64,000 nucleotides of DNA from Oscheius tipulae (taxonomy: Eukaryota > Nematoda > Chromadorea > Rhabditida > Rhabditidae). The notes under the pieces are model-generated. The model was not told the DNA's origin. It worked only from the letters and a program-made list of their open reading frames with translations, and made no database searches. Location of the stretch: positions 558,001 to 622,000 of the forward strand of contig JASJZH010000003.1 of the NCBI GenBank assembly GCA_037178975.1. The letters are read 5' to 3'. This document shows positions 22,182-33,857 of this stretch, piece after piece. The translations under genes and the position numbers were made by a program. Numbering within the stretch: position 1 is the first letter of the stretch; each line of letters starts with the position of its first letter.

Positions 22182-22440
22182 ATGACGGGCTGTATATTCT
22201 ATGGAAATCTACCTCCTGAAGTCTTTTTCACCGTAGGAGAATTCGGTGCCCAGCAAATTGTATGTATTCCCTCTGTCCGCCTGTGTCTACATTGTTTTTT
22301 TTTCAGTTCCTTAGCGCTGTTTGCAAAAAGGTTCCATGTCTTGCTGCAGGCACAATTAACTATTTCGACCTTCTCGGTTGCGTCTTTTCGAAAAATCGAT
22401 ATACATTTGAAAAGGGTGGAGTTCTCAGCTGACTCTCTCA
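22182..22440 (+). pseudogene. partial tandem copy of the BTB gene (exon 1 and part of exon 2)
   Basis: Starts ATGACGGGC and encodes YGNLPPEVFFTVGEFGAQQ, matching exon 1 of the downstream BTB gene, then a short intron ending TTTTTTTTCAG and FLSAVCK, after which similarity stops. The sequence then runs straight into the promoter-like stretch of the full gene. The 5' flanks of both starts are also alike (TCTCAGCTGA shortly before ATG). The copy lacks two residues of the BTB start and most of the fold. Confidence 0.7.
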
Positions 22441-22442
22441 AA

Positions 22443-23176
22443 ATGCCAGCCCGAATATCGTACGGCAACCTACCTCATGACGTCATTTTTACCGTTGGAG
22501 ATCAGGAATTTGGTGCTCAGCAAATGGTGTGTACTCTTATTCCGTCACTCTGTCTCTCTGTCTCTATGCTGTTTATTCAGTTTCTCAGCGCCGTTTGCAA
22601 AGGATTTCATGCCCTGTTACTGGGAGATCAGAGGAACCAGGGTGCCAAGAGAATAACAATGCCGGATACCTGTCCTTTAGCATTCAAGAGACTCTTGGAT
22701 GGGATCTATAACCATCATTTCTGCGATGCTAATGAATTTTTGACTACCACGACTCAGAGGGTAAGTGGTCTATGAACAGAAATGACAGTGCCTTTCAGAG
22801 AGACAGAGAAAGAAGAGAGTCAGAGACTCACATTGAGCTCGTGGACAAGAAAATCTATGTCAAGCACTTTTGGAAATCTGTCGGAGGATTGACAGAGCTG
22901 GCTCATCGATTTAATGCTGGACCTGTGGAGGACAGTATCTATGCTACTCTTCGACTAGACAGTTGTTTTGTGGACAACTGCTTTGTCTGCTATAACCAAG
23001 TCGTCTGTGCCGCGACTCATCACTATCATATTCCACAGTGCGAGGTAGGTTATCTCTCTGTCTCTCTCTCGATCGCTCTCTTCCAGAAGTCCTACTCTGA
23101 CGAGGTCCGCGAGGAGCTTCATGCTATTCTCCGTGAATTGGAAATCAAATTCACTATTCCAGCAGTCTCAGCTTGA
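22443..23176 (+). CDS. BTB/POZ domain protein, about 199 residues
   Basis: Four exons, all phase 0: 22443-22526, 22581-22760, 22799-23044, 23087-23176 (TGA). Residues 13-80 form the BTB core: DVIFTVGDQEFGAQQM, FLSAVCKGFHALL, and CPLAFKRLLDGIYNHHFC. The following part (KKIYVKHFWKSVGGLTELAHRF…) occupies the place of the helix bundle that follows BTB domains, with a cysteine cluster (DSCFVDNCFVCYNQVVC). AATAAA at about 23198 is the poly(A) signal. BTB proteins of this kind dimerise and often bridge Cul3 ubiquitin ligases to substrates; no MATH or Kelch domain is present. It converges on the CAP-Gly gene, whose stop lies only about 180 bases further right. Confidence 0.75.
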
Positions 23177-23357
23177 AATTTGATGTTCATTTCTTCAATA
23201 AATACAATACAATGTCACGGGGCAGCTTTTACAAGAGACGAAGTACTGGGACCTATAGAGATAAAAAGCCACAGAAGCGTAGCATGAGACCATGGTTGTA
23301 TTACGGATTAACAGAAATGTTGATTTGGCAGGATGAGGACAGAGAGATAGGGATAGG

Positions 23358-26300
23358 TTAGAGGCAGATTCCAGAATCCGTTTGGGGATCAGTATGGTTT
23401 CCGTTAGTGTGAAGTAGTGGGTCCTCTTCGGACAGACGACGAGATGTGACTGGAAGAAATGGAGTGACGTCGCTCACTGTCAGTTTCACTCTCTCTGTCT
23501 CTGTCACTCACCGCCTCCAGTGATAATCTCATCCGGAGCGTAGATGACATCTTCTGCATGGTTCTCCGGCAATTTACACTGACTGGCGTACATTGAGATG
23601 GCCGATCTCGTCAGACTGTCTCTCTCGAGGGAGCGGTCCATGTCGCCCGCTGAAGGAGTTCCTTGCAAAAGTCTTGAAATGGGGCATACCACAGGAAGAC
23701 ATGGACAGGCGGGCTTCGGGCGGAATACCCGAATTTGGCCTGTGAGCGCTGTTGCTGCTTCGCGAACGGAACGTCACCTTGGCAGCTCTGAAAATGCCAA
23801 GTCTGACGCCGCCGTTTTTCACCGACTACGGTACTATATTCGCATTTTTGAGCCATCCTTTCCGAAAAGATGGCTTTTAAGGTTTTAGAGCACGAGAAAA
23901 ACGATGAAATTACTCCCGAAAGTCCAAAAGTGTGAAGTGCGTGTCCGCTATCGCGATTTTAGGGTGTATCCCTATATTTTTGACGCGCACTGTAGGAGCG
24001 TAACATATTATTAGGTACCAAAAAGAAATATTTAAAGAAAGCGAAATCTTTCTTAATAGCAAGAGACTCACGGAGTGGATGAGTGTCGACTAGAAGTCAT
24101 CGGGTCCTCTCCATTCTCGTAGTGGTACATCATGACATCGATACTTCTCTTCATTGTGTCCTTCTCTTCCTCACACAGTAGCTGTAGTCTCTTGAGTTCC
24201 TCATTTTGATGGACCAGGAGCCTGAAAAGTTTGGATGTCTCTCTGTTTTATTGTCTTTCTGTCCCTCTATCTTTGTTCTCAGCCTCGTGGTCACTCCCAG
24301 CCCAGATTGAAATCTCTCTCTATGCGACGCGGCTTTCCCTCCCCCTGTCTAGATCGCGTGAATTGGGCATCGATTACGTGGTAATCACATTATGCAACGG
24401 AAAAACGAACCGTTCATACGTAATCTTCTGATCGAGAGCCTGTTTCAGTTCCACGACCTTGTGCTTCAGCTTGGTGATTTCGAGATCCTTGAGAGGGATT
24501 TCCTCAACCCTTAGAGCAACGGCCTGATACAACTGTCTCAGTTCTTTCATCTCGTTGCTTTTGAACTCGAGAGCCGTCTGAAGGGAGGTGATCTCTTTCG
24601 TGAGCATCTGTAAAGAGGATTGTTTTTGACTGGAACTTTAGACAGCTTGACCACTCCATCATTATCTAATATACAAACTAAGGACGAACTGCCGGTGGTT
24701 CGGGTACAAAACTTGAATTTTCAGCATTGTGATGTTCAGATAAGTTATAGCCCTGATCAATTTTAACAACTTTTCAGAACATCGCTATGCGAAAAACCGA
24801 CATTTTCATGCCGTTTCAGGGCCAGTGACTATACTTTAAGCCAAAAATGACACTGTATGCCATTGCGGCGGCTGATTTGGATTCAAAAGTTTTTTTTTTC
24901 AAAGCTATCATGTTTTATAGAGTGTAGCCCTGATCAAAACGACCAACTTTGCAGAACATCGCAACGCTAGCAAACCACTTCTTGGACCCGAAATGAGTTA
25001 TTTAGTTTTAGTACTGGGCTCAGTCGCCCGTGTCGTTGTACCATCTCCCCTTGCTCGATTCTCTATATTGTTAGGAGAGCCCCTACAAATCAGTTTTTGG
25101 GCTTATTGTGATCGCCACCCTCAGACCATGATCGTTGTAGAACAAGTCTAACAAAGTAGTCTCGAGAGTGTGTAGGGAAAAGTACTGCTTTTTGGAGATA
25201 GGCTCTGGTTTGGCTTATTGTCAGGGTAGGGTCCTTTTTTACCTGGTTCCTCTGATCACTGTCATTGGCCAGAGCTTCTTGGAGAGACTTCTTATCGGCC
25301 TTCAGCTTCTCACAGCTCTTTTCAGACTCGGAGATCTTCTCGTCCAGTGAGCCAATGACTTTTTGGTGCCGTCGGTCCATGGCTTCCAGTTCCATCTCAT
25401 GCTTGTGTTTCTCATCCTCGAGGGTCTTTTCGAAATCTCGCGCCTTGTCTGTTAGCTGAAAAGGAAGACGTAAATCTCAAAGATAGACTCTAACCTGTGC
25501 CTCGTGACTCTTCTTCAGCCGTTCCAGCGTCTCGGCATGGCTCTTGGTCACTGTAATAACAATGATTACCACAGGGGCAAAGAGACTAGTCAATAGGACA
25601 ACATTGAATGGAAATCTTAGTCCGCAGAACCCTCCACTGGCTAGAAATATTAGTACAGCTGTGCCAACACTGGTGACGAAAAGGCGACGCATCTAGAGAG
25701 ACAGACAGTCAGGCGACCCTTGTGCCTGGGGCGGGCAGATTTCATCTCTTGAGAGACTTGGGGGTGAGAGTGAGTGTGTCGAACAGTCGGGGGAAGTGAC
25801 GGCGGATAGGGGGACAGAGAAAGACGGAGAGACAGAGAGACGCAAGGACAGAGAGGCAGAGAGACAGAGACTCGACTCACACTGTTCCGAAGTATTCTTC
25901 ATCCTTTCCACATCCTCCTTGTGGTTCTGTTCCACCTGTCCCAATCTGGCTCTCAAGTTCTCGGACTTGTCCTTCTCTTCCTTTAATCTTCTCTCGACTG
26001 ACTCCAATCTCCCTTCTAGTACCCTTTTATGTCCAGCTATTGTTTGAACAGTCAAGGCGAGGGCAACTGAGACCGTGCCGGCTCGAAGAAGACGGGCCAG
26101 CTTCTCTGACTCTTCTGGAAAAGGGACAGTTTCCCAAATTTATGGCCGTTACCAATAGATTTCTTCGGTTTGGATGTCTTCGCCAGCCCCAGTTTACTCT
26201 TAGGACCGCCAGCAAAAGAAGAAGTTGGGAACTGGGACGCTGACTTGGCTGAAAAAAAAACTTTATATACCATGATTTTCAGATAATCTTGCAGAGAATT

Positions 26301-29300
26301 GAAAGACAATTATTTTCTTGTCTTACACGCTTAAAAGCAATAGTATTCGGCCAAGTTACAGCCCTTTAACGCATGTAGGTCCGCCGCGTTCGCACCCGTA
26401 TTCCCTCGTCACCCATGGCAGTTGGGGCTATATAGGCAGGCGCCTCTTTGCGTGAAAATCATTAGAGCGATGAAGGTTGTGATAAGTTACGTCTTACAAA
26501 TAATGATTAGACTTCTTTGCTGAGCTTTTTGCATTTTTTTTCTGCCCTACCACAATTGAAGGAAGAACCCACGTTTTATATCCTTCTTCTCAGCATTGAC
26601 AGATTCCTTCGAGACGGCTTTCGAGGCAGTGGCTGGTCTGGGGGCACTGGCAATCGGAGTCTTAGTAGGCGGCTTCTTCTCCTCTCGCTCTATACTCTCC
26701 CTGTCTCGGAACTTGTTCTGAGCACATACCCTTGGGTGGCGGAGCCACATACAATGGCTTCCTCTCCTTCTTTGGTCTCTCCACCGGTGGAGCCTTAGGC
26801 GTCTCATTGACGGCTTTCAGTGGCTGCTTCAGAGCTCGCTTTGGTGTCTCGTTCACCATTTTCTCTGGAAAAATATTCGAAAGTTGAGTTTAGGGAAAAT
26901 GTGGAAGATGAATGAATCTGTGAGGTCGCGCGTTCGCTATTGAGTTGTAATGGGTCGGTTTCGATCACAAAAGGCCGAAAAGGAGTAAAAAGAAGGAGGG
27001 AGAGGAAGAAACTTCGTCCGGTTTCTTCTAACTGTCCGCTTGGAGGCTGAATCTCAAATTATGCAACAGGAAACTTTTTGTGGATGGGGAGAGGACATGT
27101 CCAACCGCAAGGCCCCCTTATGGATGCATGGAATTGTTTTGAGGCTAGTTTAAGTTCAAGTTGGGGGTATGGGAGGGTAGTCGTAGGAACAAGGAACAGC
27201 TACGAATCAATGGTGTCCCATACGCGCGACTGCTTCAAAATTGCAGCCTTTCCACAAAGGTTAGTCAAGTGAACCAAACGAAATGGGTCTCTCTGTCTCA
27301 CAGTATTTCTGTCAGCCTGTCTCTCTGTCTCTCTTTGTCTCGCTCCGTATCTCCGTCTCTCTGTCTTTCTGTCTCTCTCTTATGGATGCTCTACTTCTCT
27401 GTTTCTATATCTCTCTGTCTTTCTATATTTCTGTTCTCTTGCCTCCTTGTCTCTCTGTCTCTCTGCCTCTCTGTATCTCTTTAACTTACCTCCTTCATTC
27501 TCCTTCTGCTTCGGAGGCGGAGGTGGTGGAATCAAAGGCACTCTTGCTTTGGCTTCCTTCTTCGGCTTGTTCTTGTCAGCCTCAATCGAAGCTTTCAGCT
27601 GTTGCATCATGATCTGGTGTTTTGTCAGCGGTTTCGGCTTGACCGGGAACTTTGGAGCTGCAGGTTCCTCCTTCTTCGGTGCCTAAAACATACATTTGAG
27701 AGCTGGAGGGAAGATAAAGACCACCCGGAATCTGAGCGAAAAGTGTCCACTTGGGCGTTTGTTTATACTGACACTTGAGAAGGAGCGAAAGAGCGGAAAA
27801 AGAGCGCTGGTCACGTGTCCAGAATATTAGTGCACGTCTCTGTCTCCCAGTCATCTCGACTTACCTTACTCTCCCACTTTCTCAAGCTCTGAGCAAAAAA
27901 ACTGTTGCACAGTCTCATATGGCTGTAGTGTCAATATATGAATAGTTCTCACGCGTGACTAGTAAAAATTCAAAGCTTCTCGCCAAAGTGGGAGATTATC
28001 GGCTTTTTGACGCCTTTCAACCATCCGAAAACCAAAAACTAACCTTCTTTTCCACTGTTTTTTCCTGACTATCAGTCATTTTCTTTCCAGATGATGTTGT
28101 CTTCTCAATTGAGGTCGAAGCCGGTGTCTTGGTCTCCTGAAAACCCATGGGGTTAAAGCATAGATTTTGTCGCGGAACGACCAGGTTGGATGGGAAAATG
28201 CCAAGCGGAGTTCGTCAAGTGATGGGAATAGGGAAAAATCAAAGGGATACCTACGAAAAATGCCACCGGGCTCTGTGTAAAAAGCGTGTAAGAAGCGGGA
28301 ATGCTGCCACGAAGATAGAGGATACTGAGATGCCAGTTGGCAGCCTGATCCTCAAATGACTCTCTGTTTCTTCAAGAGAGGAAAGAAAGAGAGATAGTAG
28401 ATCTCAAAAGAGGCCGAAGGCGAGGAAAAAATGACAAAATATGACTGAACAAGCTAAGGGAAGAAAGAGGAGTTAGAAATACAAAGAGACAGAGACTGCT
28501 GAAAAGTACGATTCACAGCAATGTTCCCATTGAAATTCTCTTGGAATCACTCCCATTATTGGACATTATTAAATTATTTTTTTTAGGCCAAAACGGTTGT
28601 AAAAGAGACACTATATGGTGGGTACTGGAGGGCTTATCAGAAGATATGAATGACAGTCGTTTGGGCGCCAACAAACAGTGGTTACACGCCTTATCACCGA
28701 CCTGGAGACCTCTCACAGAAACAAATAAAATGAGCAAACAAATTAAGAGTTCCGGTGGTCAAGAAGCTTTTAAGACTCAGTTTTTAGGCGGCTCGAGCCG
28801 TCTAACAACCCTCTAGGGAGGATGGGACTATGTCATCAATCAGACTGAAGCCAAAAACAGAGAAACTGACCTCGGAAGATTCGGACGGTCGTCTGGAAGT
28901 TTCGGGATCATGACTCTCGTTTTCGGCATTGGATTGGGTTGACGAGACGATGAGACCTGGAATCAGAGTTTAGAAATGAGAGAGAGAGAGTCGGAGAAAC
29001 AGAGAGACAGAAAGGCAAAGAGACGGGGAGAGAGGGACTGGCCACCTACCTTCGCTCTCAGTAGACACATTCCAACTCTCTTGACTTCCAGAAGTCAGTG
29101 GCCTAGTTTCGACCATCGGAGTGATAAGGTCCGGGTCATCTTCATTGTCCGGTACCACTGGGAGCTTCTCCCTCGGAATCCGAGAGTGCTGGACCACGTA
29201 GGAGGCTCCCACTAAAACAGAGTCAAGGGTTACAAAGGTATAACCCACGTAATCTCTCCTCTTCCCTCTTCACGGCTTCCCTATCGATGTTGACCACATT

Positions 29301-31183
29301 GCTCGGAGCCTCAACGTTCATGAGATCCTCATCCTCATCGAAGATGCCTTTCTGGATAGTTTGTGGTCAAAAATGAACTGTGAGGATGGTTTACCCCTGG
29401 TGGAATAACATAAGTGGTGTTAGAAGCACACATATCGGTGATGTCGCCCCAGGACGTCTGGGAGAACTGAACATGAAAGGAGGAGGTTAGTATTATGTGA
29501 GTTTGAAGCGGTGCTTGACTTATACTATTTTTCTGTCCCTCTCTCTTTTCGTCTATCTATCACTCTGAACACCAAATCTCAACTTACCAGAGAGCTGTCC
29601 ATGACATTCGAGTAGACGGATGTATTCATAGGGTCAGGTTCTGGCCTAGCCACATTTTTCAGCTGAAGAGCAGGCAGAGCTGAGCGAGAGAGACGCTGAA
29701 AAATGTTCCTTATCACAAGAAAAACAACTGGAAAAAGAGTACAGCTGCGCTTGCTATGTAGCCACAGATGGTTTTGCTCAAACCCAGTGGCCGGATGGTC
29801 TAGGGGTATGATTCTCGCTTCGGGTGCGAGAGGTCCCGGGTTCGACTCCCGGTTCGGCCCAAACATTTTTGTTTTTTATTAAAAAAATAATTTTAATGTG
29901 TTTTTCCGGACAGGGAAACACAGATAAGTCAAAAATTACAGCTTAGAAATGCAATTAGGTGGGAAAATGATAATAGAACGTGGCCAAAAGAACTGCGACT
30001 GTCCCCTCACTGACTGGACCCCTGAAGAATAAACAGGAGACAGATAATGCCGGGAGCAAACACAGGAGAGCGGTGGCAAATTTCGGCTCAAAGGGAGTCG
30101 GCTGGCGAGAAAATTACGTCAAAACGTGTGTATACTGGGCAGGCGGGGGAGACGGGATAATTGTGTTTTGATGGAACCTGAGCGAGAAAAGAATGTAGGG
30201 GGATTATACTGGTGACTTCCTTGATTATAGTCTAGCCAAATGCCTCAAAAAAAAAACAAAATCTTAGCTTTGAATAAAAAAGGCAAAAACATTCTCCCCG
30301 GCCGGGAATTGAACCCGGGTCTCGCATGTGACAGACGCGGATACTCACCACTATACTACCGAGGACTCATTCGCAGACAAAATGCAGTTGCGTGGTCATT
30401 GAGCAGGGTACAGGGCAATAGAAAATTGTTTAAACTTGCTATTATTTGGCTTTTTAAGGGTGTACAACTAATTTCATTAACATGATTTTGTGTTACTAAG
30501 TGACAGTGCGGTTATGGTTAAATGAACTTGTGAAGTAACTGTAGCGAAAAATAACACCTGGACCGAAAATTTGAGTAAGAAATAAAACCTATATGGTCGT
30601 AGCGGATAAAATTAAAGTCTAGCAACTAGTCTCAAAAAGCTGTCTTTCAACCTAGTGAGACGGAGACGAGAGCGAGAACGAGCGAGAGAGTGAGCGCAGA
30701 ACAACACCTGCTGTTGTAAGAAAATGACCGCCCGGGATTGGCAGGACTTTTTTTAGAAGCCCCCTGAACGTACCTCGTGACCCAGTTTTAGTTCGCTGGC
30801 ACTCATCATGGGCACATCGTCCGGCTCGTCGAGTTCGACTTTGTAGAGAGGGGCAAAAATTCCACGCTCTGGCGGACAGGTGAAATAGGAGATGCCTGAG
30901 AGAGAGTTGGTGTTTTGGAGAATCAACAGAGGCTGTCACTGTCTCTTACCTTGAAAAGTTCCATTGTGCTTCCCAATAGCATGATCCAGTTCAATTCCAC
31001 AGAACAGTCCATCTTTTCCCTGAATGGGACCAACATACCGGAGTGTACCTTAACATTCTATAACTACAACAAATTAGGAGTCCTACCCGTCCCCACTCCG
31101 GCAACCTTCACAAAACCACCTATATCGTGAGGCGTTACAACCGGGTGAGGGTTGTTCGCCTGACTTAAGTGAGATTTGTTCAT
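23358..31183 (-). CDS. CAP-Gly microtubule plus-end protein with C-terminal coiled coil (CLIP-like)
   Basis: About 20 small exons. The first ones (31183-31087, 31048-30950, 30895-30774) encode a CAP-Gly domain: IGGFVKVAGVGTGTLRYVG, GKDGLFCGIELD, GKHNGTFQG, YFTCPPERGIFAPLYKVELD. This domain binds the EEY/F tails of tubulin and EB proteins. Next come Ser/Pro/Thr-rich exons (29695-29588, 29466-29395, 29351-29249, 29211-29050, 28956-28871, 28136-28044), a Lys/Pro-rich linker with a polyproline run (27682-27490, 26864-26573), then coiled-coil exons 26248-26153, 26114-25881, 25545-25495, 25455-25243, 24607-24420 and 24221-24072 (LQTALEFKSNEMKELRQ; QNEELKRLQLLCEEEKD). The last exons reach a TAA at 23358. 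The coil resembles MTUS/ATIP proteins as well as CLIPs. Phases fit from exon to exon, which favours one gene, though two neighbouring genes cannot be excluded. Confidence 0.75.
24655..25240. repeat. dispersed repeat R1 inside an intron of the CAP-Gly gene
   Basis: Holds the R1 words in the usual order: AGCCCTGATCAA, TTTGCAGAACATCGC, GAGTTATTTAGTTTTAGTAC, GGGCTCAGTCGCC, ACCATGATCGTTGTAGAAC, TACTGCTTTTTGGAGA. It fills the intron between the exons 25455-25243 and 24607-24420. Confidence 0.7.
29789..29860 (+). tRNA. tRNA-Pro (anticodon CGG)
   Basis: 72 nt fold as a full cloverleaf. Acceptor GGCCGGA pairs with TTCGGCC (one G-T). Anticodon stem CTCGC/GCGAG encloses loop TTCGGGT with anticodon CGG. 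The T arm CCCGGGTTCGACTCCCGG has a perfect B box, and TGGTCTAGGGG is the A box. No intron. It is followed by a run of T (terminator) at about 29867. It lies on the plus strand inside an intron of the minus-strand CAP-Gly gene. Confidence 0.95.
30294..30365 (-). tRNA. tRNA-Asp (anticodon GTC)
   Basis: On the minus strand TCCTCGG pairs with CCGGGGA, followed by discriminator G. The A box is TAGTATAGTGG; the anticodon stem CGCGT/ATGCG holds loop CTGTCAC with anticodon GTC; the T arm is CCCGGGTTCAATTCCCGG. No intron. A run of T follows on the minus strand (the plus strand shows A runs at 30248-30256). It sits in the same intron of the CAP-Gly gene as tRNA-Pro but in the opposite direction, i.e. 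sense with the host gene. Confidence 0.95.
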
Positions 31184-33857
31184 GACAGCGCTCCGTTCTC
31201 CCGACGATGTTAGGACATAACTTTGTCTGAAATTTATGAGTGACGTAAAAAGGCGGTGGAGAAGAAAATAAAGTGAAAGTTAGCAAGAGAGAAAGTCTCG
31301 GGACCAGTCAAAGAGTTTATAAATTATTGATAGGCTTTTGGCTCTTTGTTGTTGGTTTGTCAAGTCGGACACACTAAAGTGGAATTGAAATTCGCGAAGC
31401 TGAAACAACAAGCGATCCAAATTCGAAAAATTTCGAGGGAATAGTGAGTTCACATCAGGCGCCGATGGTCAATTTAGGGTCTCAATTACTGTTCGGGAGA
31501 GAGAGTGAGAGTGAAAGGTGGTAGTTTTGAAGACTTTGAGTGTTTGAACAGCTATGGACCAAATGGCAATTTTTAGAAAGAGAGACGAGCGCTAGGTGAC
31601 CGATTGATCATACGAAAAATGTACCTTTCCGGTTTTGGCGCGTTCCTTGATTCATAGCGGAGAGGGGGGCACACGCGAAAAGAGCCACGTGATTGCTGTT
31701 ACTGGTCATCTAAAGTTAACAGAATGAAACATAAGCAAAACTGTAAGTAGCGTCATAAAAACAGAAACACACGCGCGTAGTGTCGCACCCGTACAGTCTC
31801 GGCGCATGCCAAGCGTCAACAAAACAACTTTTGTTCAGGCTGCTCTACAAATTTGCAGAAAATTTCTAGGTCAAGGAAAACTATCGGTATGTGTGTGTTT
31901 CGTTTGCTTTTTTGCATAGATTAAAAGCATCTGTTTCTAATTTTGCAACAAATCAAAACAGCCATGCAAAGGTGAAAATCAATTTCTCCCGGTGAAGTAA
32001 TCTTAATGAGCCAGTGTGTGGAATTAATTGAATTAATCAGCCGTGTTGGCAGCAGGAACCGCTCACGCTGGGGTCATAAGCTGCCCTATTCGGGATTGTG
32101 ACAGCCGGCCGGCTATGTTCAGCTGCTGCCCGCGACCCGAAATGTATCAATGAGAAACGGGGTGTCGAATTGTTCGACGGAACACAATGGCGCTCGACTT
32201 CATGGTGATCTTGGCGAACCTTTTTTTTTGGAATGACATATTTCCTTGGGATGGCTCATTTTGGGCTATGGGGGGAGAGGCCGGCTGGTCCAAAATTGCG
32301 TTTCCATTATGAGAAAATGAGATGGAACGGGTGTTGCGAGAGAGAGAGGGAAAATGTATCCGTAGGCTGAAAAAAAGCGTCCTGGCCTTTGGAGATTTTC
32401 GGTGGGAGCGCTTGAATGGATTCGAAACAAACCGTTATAAAAAAAGTAAAACTTAACAAATAAAGAAAACGTTGTGGAGCTAAATTATGACTGAGCAAAC
32501 AAAAATATTGGTGCGAATTCTGAAGCTGGCGATTAATAGCCTCTAGGGCTAAAGGAAAGGGGGAGGAGAGCCGCTGACTGCGTAACGAAGACGACAAGCC
32601 ATCGACATCGATTGCCGGAGTCGTTGTGTGTGGGTGCAGTGGGATGGATAGAAATTCATTCTGTTCAACAGGTTAATTAAGAAAAAAACTACATGTTGTT
32701 GTTCACGGAAAAACAGTTTTTAAGTTTAAAAATGGTATGAAGTTGTATCGTTACAGCCTATATGTTTTTTTCTCATAATCAAAAAGAGTGAAAGGTTTCA
32801 AAATTGGCTTGACGAGCAGTAACTGCTTAAAATATATACCGAGACAGTATGGGTAAAATCATTGCGGTCTAGAGATCAAACCTTTTTTAATTGTTTTGTA
32901 GCTCGAATTGCTTAATATACTTCCCGAGGTAATACGGAAGAGTAATCCTAGACAGTGCGGATGTGTCTTCCGAGGCTGTACGGGTGATATTCCGGCGGGC
33001 TACAGTCTCGTCTCGTCTCACACAGAGAAAACTACTGAAGCACAGCAAGTTATATATATGTAGAGCCGTCTAGCAACTCTCTCTAGGAAATGACAGGAAA
33101 CCACAATGTGGCTGCAAGTGGGAACAATTTCCTCGGGCTTGAGGCTCCCTCTCAAATTGACACTTTGAGTATTGGGCACGCTGCCATCCATAGACAAGCA
33201 TGTGGTCATTCGAAACCATTAGGACTGCTCACGAAAGATGGACTTTACAGCCTGGGCCTGTCAAGAGCGAAAGGGAGAAGCAGCCGTTTAAGGTGTCAAG
33301 CCGGACGCGTGCGTGGTGTGGAGCAAAAAGTCTCTGGGCGGCTTTGTGAGGCGGCCGCTGTTCAAAAGCATTCTTTTCGGGTTGAAAACGGCGAGTGTGA
33401 ACTGTAGCTGTTGACTAAAAAAGAGGGGGAGTGGAGTAATAGGAGAGGGTCGATGCGCCTCGGTTTCGAAAGCTTCTGGGTCCCAATGGACGGGGCCAGA
33501 CGGCTGGCAACAAGCTATCGCTTTAATTAGGAGGGAGATGCAGTCTTGGAACAGAGGAGCCCGGCATGAAGCCATCTCTGTCTCTTAGTCTTTCTGTATT
33601 TCTGTCTCTCTCTGTCTTCTAGTCTCTCTGTCTCGCAGTCTATCTGTCTCTCTGTCTCTTTGCCTCTCTGTCATTCTGTCTCTCTGTATCTCTATTTTAC
33701 TGTCTCTCTTTTTCTCTGTCTCTCTCTCATACTTGCAATGAATCATATATATTTTATCCAATATCACAAATAGCTGCACAAAGTGTCATTGGTCGAAATC
33801 CTCGTTGCAATATCCCGTCTTTTCAGCGAACATGGAATGTGTCTCTGCCTTCTTCAG
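31184..33857. other. intergenic stretch
   Basis: No supported gene. Contains a small cluster of the spaced motif seen at 40.9-41.4 kb: GACAGTATGGG (32843), GGTAATACGGA (about 32928), GACAGTGCGGA (32951) and GGCTGTACGGG (about 32974). A run of CTGTCTCT-type repeats lies at 33575-33730. Confidence 0.45.
33575..33735. repeat. CTGTCTCT simple-sequence tract
   Basis: About 155 bp of imperfect octamer repeats (CTCTCTGT / CTGTCTCT). The same octamers recur in many introns of this window on either strand. Confidence 0.8.

Noticed and set aside
27280-27485. Open frames made of repeated Leu/Ser/Cys/Val on the plus strand
   Set aside because: Translation of CTGTCTCT repeats in an intron of the minus-strand CAP-Gly gene.
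33090-33575. Open frames of 95-105 residues on both strands
   Set aside because: Mutual antisense shadows in GC-richer intergenic DNA, no splice signals.
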